In this document: piece by piece, positions 28,900 to 36,588 of the stretch | Numbering within the stretch: the first letter of the stretch is position 1 | How the letters are laid out: each line of letters begins with the position of its first letter | Assembly (NCBI RefSeq): GCF_019130065.1 | Contig: NZ_JAHSPG010000003.1 | Location: 434,001 to 498,000 of the forward strand | Length of the DNA stretch: 64,000 bases | Direction of reading: 5' to 3' | From: Pinibacter aurantiacus | Lineage (GTDB): Bacteria; Bacteroidota; Bacteroidia; Chitinophagales; Chitinophagaceae | Position numbers and translations under genes: made by a program | The notes under the pieces: generated by a model | Told to the model about the DNA's origin: nothing | Seen by the model: the letters and a program-made list of their open reading frames with translations, nothing else | Database searches by the model: none

Positions 28900-29210
28900 G
28901 TGATTTTTTGATGAGATTTTATGGCAGGTTATACATTCTGTCTTGGGCACCTGTCACTATTCACAAACCTGTTGATTAACAAATATCAGTACATAAAAAA
29001 GAGCGTCATTTAATCGTTTTATACTGGTTACACGACCATTTTTTGTTAAAAAATCCATTTAAACAGACAAATGCTTCAATTACATTTGAAATTCCTTAAT
29101 TAAGCCAGTCATTTGATTTAATTTTGCAGCCGTTTTCAGGACAATTTGTCCCGAAAAACAGGTTGGCAAAATTCTTGTCAACCCTATGTTCACTGTCAAC
29201 TTGTATAGAT
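28900..29210. promoter_or_regulatory. Divergent promoter region of GH16 and grpE with two small palindromes
   Basis: This 311-base gap holds a TAATTTTG box (29119-29126, followed by CAGCC) 85 bases before grpE. It also holds a perfect palindrome GGACAATTTGTCC (29139-29151) and an inverted repeat GGTTGGCAA/TTGTCAACC (29161-29183, one mismatch). The palindromes sit in the expected grpE leader and could be operators. The usual HrcA site (CIRCE) was searched for by eye and not seen. Confidence 0.45.
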
Positions 29211-29798
29211 ATGGAAGAAAAAGATGTAAAAACTTCAGCAGAAGACATTAAGAATGTCAAAAATGAGCAGGAAAACAATTCTGGAATGGATATCAATTCT
29301 GATTCTGATGTTCCGGGCAGCACACACTTAAGCGATGCGATGGCAGATATGAGCTTTACAGAAAAACTGGAGCAGGATCTGGCAGAAATGAAAGACAAAT
29401 ACATTCGCCAGGCGGCTGAGTTTGATAATTATAAAAGAAGAACGGCAAAAGAACGCATGGAGCTGATTCAAACAGCGGGTAAAGATATCATGACATCTTT
29501 ATTGACTGTACTCGACGACTGCGACCGTGCTCAGAAACAGATAGATGCATCTGAAGATAATAATTTAAAAGAAGGTGTGACGCTGGTTTTCAACAAACTA
29601 AGAGGAGCATTGCAGGCAAAAGGCTTGAAACTAATGGTATCAAAAGGCGAAGAGTTCAACCCGGACCTTCACGAAGCGATTACCGAAATTCCAGCTCCTA
29701 CGCCTGACCTTGCAGGAAAAGTGCTTGATGAAGTAACCAAAGGATATTACCTGGGTGACAAAATCATTCGTCACGCGCAGGTAGTAGTAGGAAAATAA
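29211..29798 (+). CDS. grpE: GrpE nucleotide exchange factor
   Basis: A 195-residue co-chaperone that releases ADP from DnaK. An acidic, Ser-rich N-terminus, then the long helical dimerisation segment (LEQDLAEMKDKYIRQAAEFDNYKRRTAKERMEL) and the compact C-terminal beta domain with FNPDLHEAITEIPAP and GYYLGDKIIRHAQVVVGK, which are diagnostic. The ATG at 29211 (MEEKDVKTS) is preferred over a TTG/ATG further up, which would add 29 non-homologous residues. Followed by dnaJ after 47 bases; dnaK is not in the window. Confidence 0.95.
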   Translation: MEEKDVKTSAEDIKNVKNEQENNSGMDINSDSDVPGSTHLSDAMADMSFTEKLEQDLAEMKDKYIRQAAEFDNYKRRTAKERMELIQTAGKDIMTSLLTVLDDCDRAQKQIDASEDNNLKEGVTLVFNKLRGALQAKGLKLMVSKGEEFNPDLHEAITEIPAPTPDLAGKVLDEVTKGYYLGDKIIRHAQVVVGK

Positions 29799-29845
29799 AC
29801 TAATTCAATCATTCAGTAATATTCACTCAATTATTTACTTGAGGC

Positions 29846-31009
29846 ATGAAAAGAGATTTTTACGAAATACTCGGTGTGCAGAAAGGAGCCTCGGCAGACG
29901 AAATTAAAAAGGCCTACCGCAAGGTGGCTATGCAATTTCACCCCGACCGTAACCCTGGAGACAAAGCCGCGGAAGACAAATTCAAAGAAGCAGCAGAAGC
30001 TTATGAAATACTAAGCGACGCTGACAAAAGAGCCCAATACGACCGTTATGGCCACGCTGGGGTGAGCGGTAACGGCAGAGGTGGCTTCAATGGTGGCCAC
30101 GGCATGAACATGGATGATATTTTCAGCCAGTTCGGCGACGTGTTTGGTGATGACATTTTCGGTAGCTTCTTTGGTGGCGGTGGCGGCCGCAGAGGCGGTG
30201 GCGGAAGATCACGCGGTGTTCGTGGAAGCAACCTGCGCGTAAAACTAAAATTGAATTACGAAGAGATCGCTAAAGGTGTTACCAAAAGCATCAAGGTAAA
30301 AAAATACGTTTCCTGTACCACTTGTAGTGGCAGCGGAGCAAAAGATAAAGGCAGTGTGCAAACATGTAGTACTTGCGGCGGAAGCGGTCAGGTGCGTAAG
30401 GTGACCAGCACCTTCCTTGGTCAGATGCAAACCGTAACTACTTGCCCAACCTGTAACGGAGAAGGCACTACGATTACTGCGAAATGCGGAAGCTGTAAAG
30501 GTGAAGGTCGAGTGTACGGTGAAGAAACAGTAACTATCGACATTCCGGCTGGTGTTCAGGAAGGTATGCAGTTGAGCGTTGGCGGCAAAGGTAATGCCGG
30601 CGAACGCGGCGGCTCTCCTGGCGACTTGATCGTTTTGATCGAAGAGGAAAAACATCCGGAATTGCAGCGCGATGGTTTGAATGTTGCGTACGATCTGTAC
30701 ATTTCATTCCCTGACGCTGTTTTCGGAACAAATGTGGAAGTACCAACGATCGATGGTCGTGCGAAAATTAAAATTCCCGCCGGTACACAAAGCGGTAAAA
30801 TTTTCCGCCTGAAAGGAAAAGGATTCCCTGCTGTTAATTCATATGAAAAAGGGGATCAACTGATCCACGTGAATGTTTGGACACCACAACATGTGAACGC
30901 AGAGGAAAAAGCAATGATGGAAAAACTGCACAAGTCTTCCAACTTCGAACCTAAACCAGGTAAAGACGAGAAGAGCTTTTTCGATAAAGTGCGAGAAATG
31001 TTTTCGTAG
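29846..31009 (+). CDS. dnaJ: Chaperone DnaJ
   Basis: A 387-residue Hsp40. J domain with HPD at residues 32-34, Gly/Phe-rich linker ([15 protein letters not shown], about 105-120), four zinc-finger repeats ([32 protein letters not shown]) and the two C-terminal substrate-binding domains. It works with DnaK and GrpE; grpE lies immediately upstream. The stop codon TAG (31007-31009) is part of a family B hairpin. Confidence 0.97.
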   Translation: MKRDFYEILGVQKGASADEIKKAYRKVAMQFHPDRNPGDKAAEDKFKEAAEAYEILSDADKRAQYDRYGHAGVSGNGRGGFNGGHGMNMDDIFSQFGDVFGDDIFGSFFGGGGGRRGGGGRSRGVRGSNLRVKLKLNYEEIAKGVTKSIKVKKYVSCTTCSGSGAKDKGSVQTCSTCGGSGQVRKVTSTFLGQMQTVTTCPTCNGEGTTITAKCGSCKGEGRVYGEETVTIDIPAGVQEGMQLSVGGKGNAGERGGSPGDLIVLIEEEKHPELQRDGLNVAYDLYISFPDAVFGTNVEVPTIDGRAKIKIPAGTQSGKIFRLKGKGFPAVNSYEKGDQLIHVNVWTPQHVNAEEKAMMEKLHKSSNFEPKPGKDEKSFFDKVREMFS

Positions 31010-31030
31010 AGACGGATGATAATCCGTCTC
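31006..31030 (+). repeat. Family B GTAG-headed hairpin supplying the dnaJ stop
   Basis: GTAG head (31006-31009), perfect 9-base stem GAGACGGAT (31009-31017) / ATCCGTCTC (31022-31030), loop GATA. The TAG is the dnaJ stop codon. Confidence 0.85.
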
Positions 31031-31039
31031 CTGAAATGC

Positions 31040-31078
31040 AAAGACCCCGATCGTTCCCAAACAATCGGGGTCTTTTTA
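31040..31078. terminator. Intrinsic terminator of grpE-dnaJ
   Basis: Perfect 12-base stem (31040-31051 with 31064-31075; core GACCCCGAT/ATCGGGGTC), 12-base loop, then T-run. The A flank is short, so mainly plus-strand. Confidence 0.85.
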
Positions 31079-31096
31079 TTAAAACAATATACACGT

Positions 31097-31236
31097 TGCG
31101 GGTTCAGAGACGCATTATTATGCGTGCGGGTTCAGAGACGCATTATCATGCGTGCGGGTTCAGAGACGCATTATCATGCGTGCGGGTTTAGAGACGCATT
31201 ATCATGCGTGCGGGTTTAGAGACGCATTATCATGCG
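31097..31236. repeat. Tandem array of five 28-base units
   Basis: Units at 31097, 31125, 31153, 31181 and 31209, each 28 bases with 0-2 differences, of the form TGCGGGTTCAGAGACGCATT + ATCATGCG. Each unit holds the left stem and part of the right stem of a family B hairpin; the last copy is completed by TCTCTAC to a full palindrome (about 31217-31241). No spacers, so not CRISPR. Confidence 0.95.
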
Positions 31237-31247
31237 TCTCTACGGGG

Positions 31248-31637
31248 TTACAAAAACTGCGACAACCACTCTCTCGCTTCCTTATCATCAGCAAATGATT
31301 TCATGGGAATTGGTGGGGGCTTCAACTTGAATAATATTTTCATGATGAACTGCGCCAGTCCGGGTTTTGAAACCATCGCCATAGCACTGTAAATGTTTGG
31401 TAGTTGTTCTGTGGAAAATTTTCTCGTGGCCTTATCGGGAACGGGTGAATTTTTCAAATAGATCAACAACGGCACTTTTTTATTTCCCGTTATTTGCTTT
31501 ACCAGCGCAACATTGCCAGCAATGTTATCAACTGTTCTTAAAATGCTTTTTGAATACGAATACAGTATACCATCGTTGTCCAGATAGTAATCTGCAATTT
31601 CTCCGTGAATAAGTTGTATGTCAGAAGGGGGATTCAT
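31248..31637 (-). CDS. Small STAS/SEC14-like protein (DUF7793 type)
   Basis: A 129-residue soluble protein with no signal peptide. The pattern YYLDNDGILYSYSKSILRTVDNIAGNVALVKQITG, then KVPLLIYLKNSPVPDKATRK and SAMAMVSKPGLAQFIMKILFKLKPPPIPMKSFADDKEAREWL, is one I recall in small Bacteroidota proteins related to the STAS/SpoIIAA fold. Function unknown. Family B sequence begins 4 bases after its stop codon. Confidence 0.65.
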   Translation of the reverse strand: MNPPSDIQLIHGEIADYYLDNDGILYSYSKSILRTVDNIAGNVALVKQITGNKKVPLLIYLKNSPVPDKATRKFSTEQLPNIYSAMAMVSKPGLAQFIMKILFKLKPPPIPMKSFADDKEAREWLSQFL

Positions 31638-31665
31638 TGAAGTTGCATTTTGGCGAAATTAGGAT

Positions 31666-31760
31666 ATGTCAAAAGTAAAAATTAAAAAGTCAAAAAGGTT
31701 TAAGTGCTATCAGCTCATATCGGATGTTGCTGTTTTTACTTTTTACTTTTAAATTTTGGC
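31666..31760. repeat. Palindrome, family K (AAAGTAAAAATTAAAAAG arms)
   Basis: Left arm about 31671-31699 and right arm about 31732-31759, AT-rich and imperfect. A relative lies at 57901-57990. Confidence 0.65.
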
Positions 31761-31765
31761 TTTCC

Positions 31766-33568
31766 CTAGTCCTGGTTCTGCCTGTCCTTTTTTCTTTTGC
31801 CGTAGATCTTTTTGGCTTTTTCAACCAGCGTGAGAAATTCCCGCTGCACCACATCCTTTGAATCGTACGATGATGCAGCCAGTATGCTTATATCATTCCA
31901 GCCAATTGTCTTCACAAATTTTGATTCACGCAATATAGAACCAAACATCACGACGGCAGAGGCAAAGCGATAGCAGGAATCCAACTGATCAAACTTTGTG
32001 TATAATAAAGGGCAATCGTAAGACAACTTTAATTGAGTACTGTCGCGAGGCTTTTTATAATCGAGAACCACTGTTGATAATCGCTCAGAGGCTACCGAGT
32101 CTGTTATGTGGCCTTTGTTGATGACAGTTGGTTTTATCTCAAACATGGCCATCAACGTGTGACCACTACCCACTTCACCGCCTTCCAATTCACTGCTGGA
32201 ATCAATTACAGCGTTTACTTTATTATCAAATCCTATCAACCGGTATTCGCTTACCATTTCAGGATTGAAAATAATTTTCAGATTGGCATCATCTGCAACA
32301 GCATACAACGTCTGCATCAGTTCCCTTACCAACACCTTTTCTGCTTCGCGTTCATTGTCGAGATAAGCGAAATTGCCATTACCTTTTTTAGCCAGTATCT
32401 CTAATTTCGAGTCTTTATAATTGCCCATTCCCACTCCCAAACAAGTCAGGTAAATGCCGGAGTTGCGATAATTCGAGATCATTTTTTCCAGCTCTTCATC
32501 GTTCTTTTGTCCTACGTTAAAATCGCCATCAGTGGCAAGAATAACGCGGTTGTTGCCCTTTTTAATGAATTTGTTTTGAGCTACTTTATATGCCTGCTGT
32601 ATGCCCGACTCGCCGGGTGTTTCTCCGCCCGCAGTCAGCTCCTCGATCGATTGCCGTATTTTGGCTTTCTCCGCGCCTGAAGTTGGAGGCAGCCATATGC
32701 CGGTTGTTCCGCCGTACACTACAATGGAAATGGTATCTTTTTCGCGCAGGTTGTCTACCATTAACTTAAAAGCCGATTGCAGCAAAGGCAACCGGTTAGG
32801 CATGTCCATAGAACCAGAAACATCTATAAGAAAAACAAGATTACTTGGCGGTACTTTGTCGGGATCTGTTTTACGGGCACAAATTTTTAAGAACAGCAAC
32901 TCGTTTTCCTTGTTCCACGGACAACTGCTGAGCCGCGATTCGAAATCAAAATCTTTTCCATTGCCAGGCTCCTTGTAGCTAAAGTTGAAGTAGTTGAGCA
33001 TTTCTTCCATGCGCACAGCATCGGGTGGCACTGTACTTTGCATGTTGAGGAAACGGCGCACATTGCTGTAGGCGGCTTTATCAATATTCATGGCAAAGCC
33101 GGTTTCAGGAAACCGGGAAGCAGGAATGAAATTATTTTCGAGAAGTGTGCTGTAGGTTTCACCGGCAAATGTCCATCGGAGTTTTTCATCCATTTTCAGA
33201 TCTTTCGTTACCGATGCAAGTCGCGGCTTTGCGGTATTACCTACGGCCCTCAACATTTTCATTGTAATGGAAAGATATTTTTTGGCGTCCAATCTTGCCC
33301 CTGCTGAGCGAAAACCGTCAAGAGAAAGTGTAATGGAATCGTTGGCAACGTTGGACATAATCCCAAACGAGCCGGAACTGCCGGAGTAATAAACATACCC
33401 GGTCGATTGCAACAACATTTTTACGTTGGAAAGTGGTTTCCCCGACTCATCTATTATTTCACCTCGTAAATAATATTGAGAGAAAAGTTTGGTGTGAAAA
33501 CTGATCAGCAGTAATAATATGCAAGCAGTTGATTTCAACGGGTTAAATTGATTTGTTTGAATTCTCAT
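31766..33568 (-). CDS. Secreted VWA-domain protein, YfbK-like
   Basis: About 600 residues from the ATG at 33568. Signal peptide (ending FHTKLFSQ), a carboxypeptidase-regulatory-like beta domain (about 33-95, GEIIDESGKPLSNVKMLLQS), an N-terminal VWA-associated domain (AGETYSTLLENNFI...PDAVRMEEMLNYFNFSY), a VWA domain with MIDAS DVSGSM (FLIDVSGSMDMPNRLP), and a C-terminal DUF3520-like region (DDANLKIIFNPEMVSEYRLIGFDNK). This matches YfbK/BatA-type proteins of unknown role, probably binding protein partners through a metal ion at the cell surface or in the periplasm. The TTG at 33577 is a weaker start. Confidence 0.9.
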   Translation of the reverse strand: MRIQTNQFNPLKSTACILLLLISFHTKLFSQYYLRGEIIDESGKPLSNVKMLLQSTGYVYYSGSSGSFGIMSNVANDSITLSLDGFRSAGARLDAKKYLSITMKMLRAVGNTAKPRLASVTKDLKMDEKLRWTFAGETYSTLLENNFIPASRFPETGFAMNIDKAAYSNVRRFLNMQSTVPPDAVRMEEMLNYFNFSYKEPGNGKDFDFESRLSSCPWNKENELLFLKICARKTDPDKVPPSNLVFLIDVSGSMDMPNRLPLLQSAFKLMVDNLREKDTISIVVYGGTTGIWLPPTSGAEKAKIRQSIEELTAGGETPGESGIQQAYKVAQNKFIKKGNNRVILATDGDFNVGQKNDEELEKMISNYRNSGIYLTCLGVGMGNYKDSKLEILAKKGNGNFAYLDNEREAEKVLVRELMQTLYAVADDANLKIIFNPEMVSEYRLIGFDNKVNAVIDSSSELEGGEVGSGHTLMAMFEIKPTVINKGHITDSVASERLSTVVLDYKKPRDSTQLKLSYDCPLLYTKFDQLDSCYRFASAVVMFGSILRESKFVKTIGWNDISILAASSYDSKDVVQREFLTLVEKAKKIYGKRKKDRQNQD

Positions 33569-33671
33569 TCCTCGCAAATAACCGGAACGCCAACAGTTAG
33601 CCTCGTTGCAATTTACTCAGGTTCTCGCCATAAACAACTGATTTAACGAAAAAATGGAAAATATATTGAGC

Positions 33672-33811
33672 CGGGGCCAATTTGAAAATTTGAGGATTTG
33701 AAAATTTGAAAATGAGGCATTCACCTGGCGAATTCAAAAATGTTAATGCAAAAGCGTCTTACATGCAGGTCTCTTGCAAACCAAGCACTCTCAATTCTCA
33801 ACTTTCAATTA
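33672..33811. repeat. Mosaic repeat: family D left arm with a family I/D' right arm
   Basis: Left arm of AATTTGAAAATTTGAGGATT type (33679-33713), but the right side (33788-33810, CTCTCAATTCTCAACTTTCA type) belongs to another family. The arms do not pair well, so this looks like a recombined or replaced element. Confidence 0.65.
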
Positions 33812-34351
33812 TTCTCCGTCTGCTAATTGCAAAATTTCCGGCAAATTTCTTCCAAGTCCATCATAATCAAGGCCGTAGCCTACAACGAATTTATTGGGAA
33901 TGGAGAAGCCCAGGTAGTCTATTGGAATGGGAAATAAAGTGGCTTCTGGTTTGTGAAGCAACGCGGCAATTTTAAGGGATGCCGGCTGCTGGTGAGTCAG
34001 TTGCGGTAAAAATTCATTCAGTGTTTTACCGGTGTCTACGATGTCTTCAACGATCACCACGTGACGATCATAAAGATCCATGTCCAAACCAATAGCGGTA
34101 ATTACATGACCGGTAGATTTAGTGCCTTTGTATGAAGCGAGTTTAATAAAACAAATTTCAGCGTCTATTTCCAGCTTTTTGAAAAGATCGGAGGCAAACA
34201 TGAACGAGCCATTCAAAATAGCGATAAACAAAGGACGTTTATCCTTATACTCAGCTTTAATTTCTTCCGCAATTCTTGCAATTGCACTTTGAATGTCACC
34301 GTCAGACAAATAAGGTTTAAAAAACTTACCGTTTACGTTCGTGTTAGCCAT
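33809..34351 (-). CDS. hpt: Hypoxanthine phosphoribosyltransferase
   Basis: A 180-residue purine salvage enzyme that makes IMP or GMP from the base and PRPP. The PRPP-binding loop is HVVIVEDIVDTGKTL, the substrate part PLFIAILNGSFMFASDL, and the late PNKFVVGYGLDYDG are typical of bacterial HPRTs. The ATG at 34351 (MANTNVNGKFFKPYLSD) is the natural start; the longer frame begins in repeat sequence. Confidence 0.95.
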   Translation of the reverse strand: MANTNVNGKFFKPYLSDGDIQSAIARIAEEIKAEYKDKRPLFIAILNGSFMFASDLFKKLEIDAEICFIKLASYKGTKSTGHVITAIGLDMDLYDRHVVIVEDIVDTGKTLNEFLPQLTHQQPASLKIAALLHKPEATLFPIPIDYLGFSIPNKFVVGYGLDYDGLGRNLPEILQLADGE

Positions 34352-34375
34352 GTGTTTTATGTTAATCGTGAATCT

Positions 34376-34398
34376 GGGCGAATGCAATTCGCCCCTAC
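34376..34398 (-). repeat. Family A hairpin (GCA loop variant) between the glucosaminidase gene and hpt
   Basis: Minus-strand GTAG head, stem GGGCGAAT/ATTCGCCC with loop TGC; begins 2 bases after the stop of the glucosaminidase gene. Confidence 0.9.
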
Positions 34399-34400
34399 TT

Positions 34401-35636
34401 TCAATTTCTATATATAATCAGCTCCTGCCCCACCTTCAAACTCATGTCCTGCAAATTGTTCCAGTTTTTGATCTGCTCTACATCCACACCGTATTTTTTT
34501 GAAATGCTGTACAACGTTTCCTTCGTTTGAACAATGTGCTTAGTGGTCGATTGAGGCTGCTGCAAAGATGCATTATTACTCGCAGCATTTATAACGACAT
34601 TGGACTTTTCTGTTATCAGCGCAGGGCGTGCATTTAGCTTCTTTTGTAAACTGATCTTTTCTCCAACTGCCGGGTCCATTTCTTCTTTCATTAAGTTCAA
34701 TTCCAGCAAACTCTCATAGCGAACACCTTCTTTCTGCGCAATGTCGTATAGGTCTTCACCCATTTGCACTACGTGAAATTCGTTGTTGCTTACTTTTCTT
34801 TTGCGTTGCAGAAAAATGAGCTGGTCTTCTGACAATACATCGCCTTCACCTTGCTCCATATCATTAAAATCCAGCAAACGGCTCAATGATAAATGATAAT
34901 ATTCTGCGAGTGCCAGCAAAGAAGTTCCTTGTTTAACATATGTAACCCGTGTCTTGTTTATCTCAAACTCGCCATCGGGATAACTTGGAGCGGGCAATGC
35001 TATTGCAGTTACAGGTTGCACGTTGTTCACCGGCTGATCCATTGTTACCGTCGGCACATTGGCTGGCTTGTTTTCAATAGTATTGGATGCGATCGCATCG
35101 TCCGTTGGTTTGGCTTTGCCTAATGCGATCAACGTATATTCTTCGAGGTTGTATGTTTCGATAAGATTGATCAATATCTGCGAATAACGGATATTGGTGG
35201 CATAGCCCGCTTTTTTCAATCCGTAGGCCCATGCTTTATAGTCTGTAGGATCCAGTTGAAACAGAAATGCATAACGCGGGCTGCCTTTCAGGAAGTCCGA
35301 ATGATCTTTGTAAGAATCTGCCGGAGAACTGTAACTTCTAAAACATTCGCCTCTTGCATCATCATCGTGGTACACTTTGTCACCCTGCCATGTATTCTTG
35401 CATTTAATACCAAAGTGATTGTTGGATTTTATCACCAGGTCACTTGTGCCGGCCTGTGTTTCATGGATACCTTGCGCCAGCTTAATGGCAGCAGGCACTC
35501 CGGTACGTTGCTCCTCACTGATGGCGATGTTTTTATAGGCATTGATGTATTGAATAATTACGTCAGGCTTTTGCGCATGCACGTAATGCATACAAAAAAG
35601 CGCCGCTAATAAAACTGTTAATCTCTTCAACTGCAT
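34401..35636 (-). CDS. Secreted glucosaminidase with LysM domains
   Basis: A 411-residue exported murein hydrolase. Signal peptide to about residue 21 (YVHAQ), a glucosaminidase (FlgJ/Auto-type) domain about residues 25-170 with the catalytic-Glu segment IKLAQGIHETQAGTS and HFGIKCK, then LysM-type peptidoglycan-binding repeats: VKQGTSLLALAEYYHLSLSRLLDFN, VVQMGEDLYDIAQKEGVRYESLLELN and VQTKETLYSISKKYGVDVEQIKNWN (three). Likely cleaves the GlcNAc-MurNAc glycan in cell-wall remodelling. Upstream of hpt on the same strand. Confidence 0.93.
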   Translation of the reverse strand: MQLKRLTVLLAALFCMHYVHAQKPDVIIQYINAYKNIAISEEQRTGVPAAIKLAQGIHETQAGTSDLVIKSNNHFGIKCKNTWQGDKVYHDDDARGECFRSYSSPADSYKDHSDFLKGSPRYAFLFQLDPTDYKAWAYGLKKAGYATNIRYSQILINLIETYNLEEYTLIALGKAKPTDDAIASNTIENKPANVPTVTMDQPVNNVQPVTAIALPAPSYPDGEFEINKTRVTYVKQGTSLLALAEYYHLSLSRLLDFNDMEQGEGDVLSEDQLIFLQRKRKVSNNEFHVVQMGEDLYDIAQKEGVRYESLLELNLMKEEMDPAVGEKISLQKKLNARPALITEKSNVVINAASNNASLQQPQSTTKHIVQTKETLYSISKKYGVDVEQIKNWNNLQDMSLKVGQELIIYRN

Positions 35637-35701
35637 TCTTTATTATTTTTATCAATATTCCTCGTGTTTACGAGGACTTGAAATTTGTTTTCAGTGCAAC
35701 A

Positions 35702-35724
35702 GGGCGAATGCAATTCGCCCCTAC
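35702..35724 (-). repeat. Family A hairpin (GCA loop variant) after the O-methyltransferase
   Basis: Minus-strand GTAG head and GGGCGAAT/ATTCGCCC stem, 9 bases after the stop codon at 35734-35736. Confidence 0.9.
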
Positions 35725-35733
35725 GATCCCCGA

Positions 35734-36366
35734 TTATTTTTTTACAATAAACAACAGGCCATCTCTCACCGTAAGCAATACCTGCTCCACAGATGCATCC
35801 TGCTGCACATATTCATTGAAAGCCTGAATGGCTTTTGCGTTTTTTCCTTTTAAAGGTTCTTCCAACACCTGCCCGTGAAACAACACATTATCTGCAACAA
35901 TCAATCCGCCTTTTCTCACTTTGGGCAACACCATTTTGTAATAATCGAGGTAGCCCGTTTTATCGGCATCAATAAATACAATATCAAATGCTTCGGTAAA
36001 TGTTGGAATAATTTCCATTGCATTTCCAATGTGCAATTGAATGTTTGAAACGCCCGCCGCTGTAAAATACTTTTGCGCAGTAGCGGCGTCTTCTTCCCTT
36101 AATTCTATAGTATGCAAGATGCCATCTTGTTGTAAGCCTTTTGCAAGGCAAACGGCACTATAGCCGGTAAATGTTCCTATTTCGAGAATGTATTTGGGAG
36201 CAACAAGGCGGCTTATCAATTCGAGAAATTTCCCCTGCACATGGCCACTGAGCATATGGGCATGATCGTGCATTTGCGTAGCTGCAGATATACCCTGCAT
36301 AACTTCGTCTTCCGGCGAAGTAAATTTATCGGCATATGCTTCTACTAATGAAGAAATCAATTCCAT
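35734..36366 (-). CDS. Class I SAM-dependent O-methyltransferase (COMT-like, TrmR/YrrM type)
   Basis: A 210-residue cytosolic methyltransferase of the caffeoyl-CoA O-methyltransferase-like family. The SAM site is ILEIGTFTGYSAVCLAKGL, followed by HTIELREEDAATAQKYF and the metal-binding FDIVFIDADKTGYLDYY and GGLIVADNVLFHG. Close bacterial relatives include TrmR (tRNA wobble uridine) and enzymes for small phenolics; which applies here cannot be told. Confidence 0.9.
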   Translation of the reverse strand: MELISSLVEAYADKFTSPEDEVMQGISAATQMHDHAHMLSGHVQGKFLELISRLVAPKYILEIGTFTGYSAVCLAKGLQQDGILHTIELREEDAATAQKYFTAAGVSNIQLHIGNAMEIIPTFTEAFDIVFIDADKTGYLDYYKMVLPKVRKGGLIVADNVLFHGQVLEEPLKGKNAKAIQAFNEYVQQDASVEQVLLTVRDGLLFIVKK

Positions 36367-36369
36367 TTT

Positions 36370-36485
36370 AAGTATTGAGTTTTAAGTTATGAGTTTTGAG
36401 TCGAGGCATCAACCTGTTTGAGTCCTGTTGCTCTGTTTGAATTTGAGCCGCAAACCCACAACTCAAAACCCACAACTCATAACTT
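36370..36485. repeat. Palindrome, family J (TTATGAGTTTTGAG arms)
   Basis: Left arm about 36374-36400, right arm about 36450-36485, imperfect, with GAGTTTTGAG / CTCAAAACCC units. It lies in the leader of the O-methyltransferase gene. Confidence 0.7.
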
Positions 36486-36588
36486 TAATTTTTTGCAAAT
36501 ATAACTCAACCAGATTCGAGTAGTTATACAAATCAGTCTTATTTGCTTTGAAATAAGCTATAATATTGAGCCATATCAAACGGAACGT

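Noticed and set aside
28900-29210. HrcA operator (CIRCE) before grpE
   Set aside because: No TTAGCACTC/GAGTGCTAA inverted repeat found by eye.
31016-31219. Open frame of 67 residues
   Set aside because: It runs through a terminator and the tandem array; its repeated peptide only reflects the DNA repeat.
31097-31236. Possible CRISPR array (28-base repeats)
   Set aside because: Repeats follow each other directly with no spacers, and no cas genes are near.
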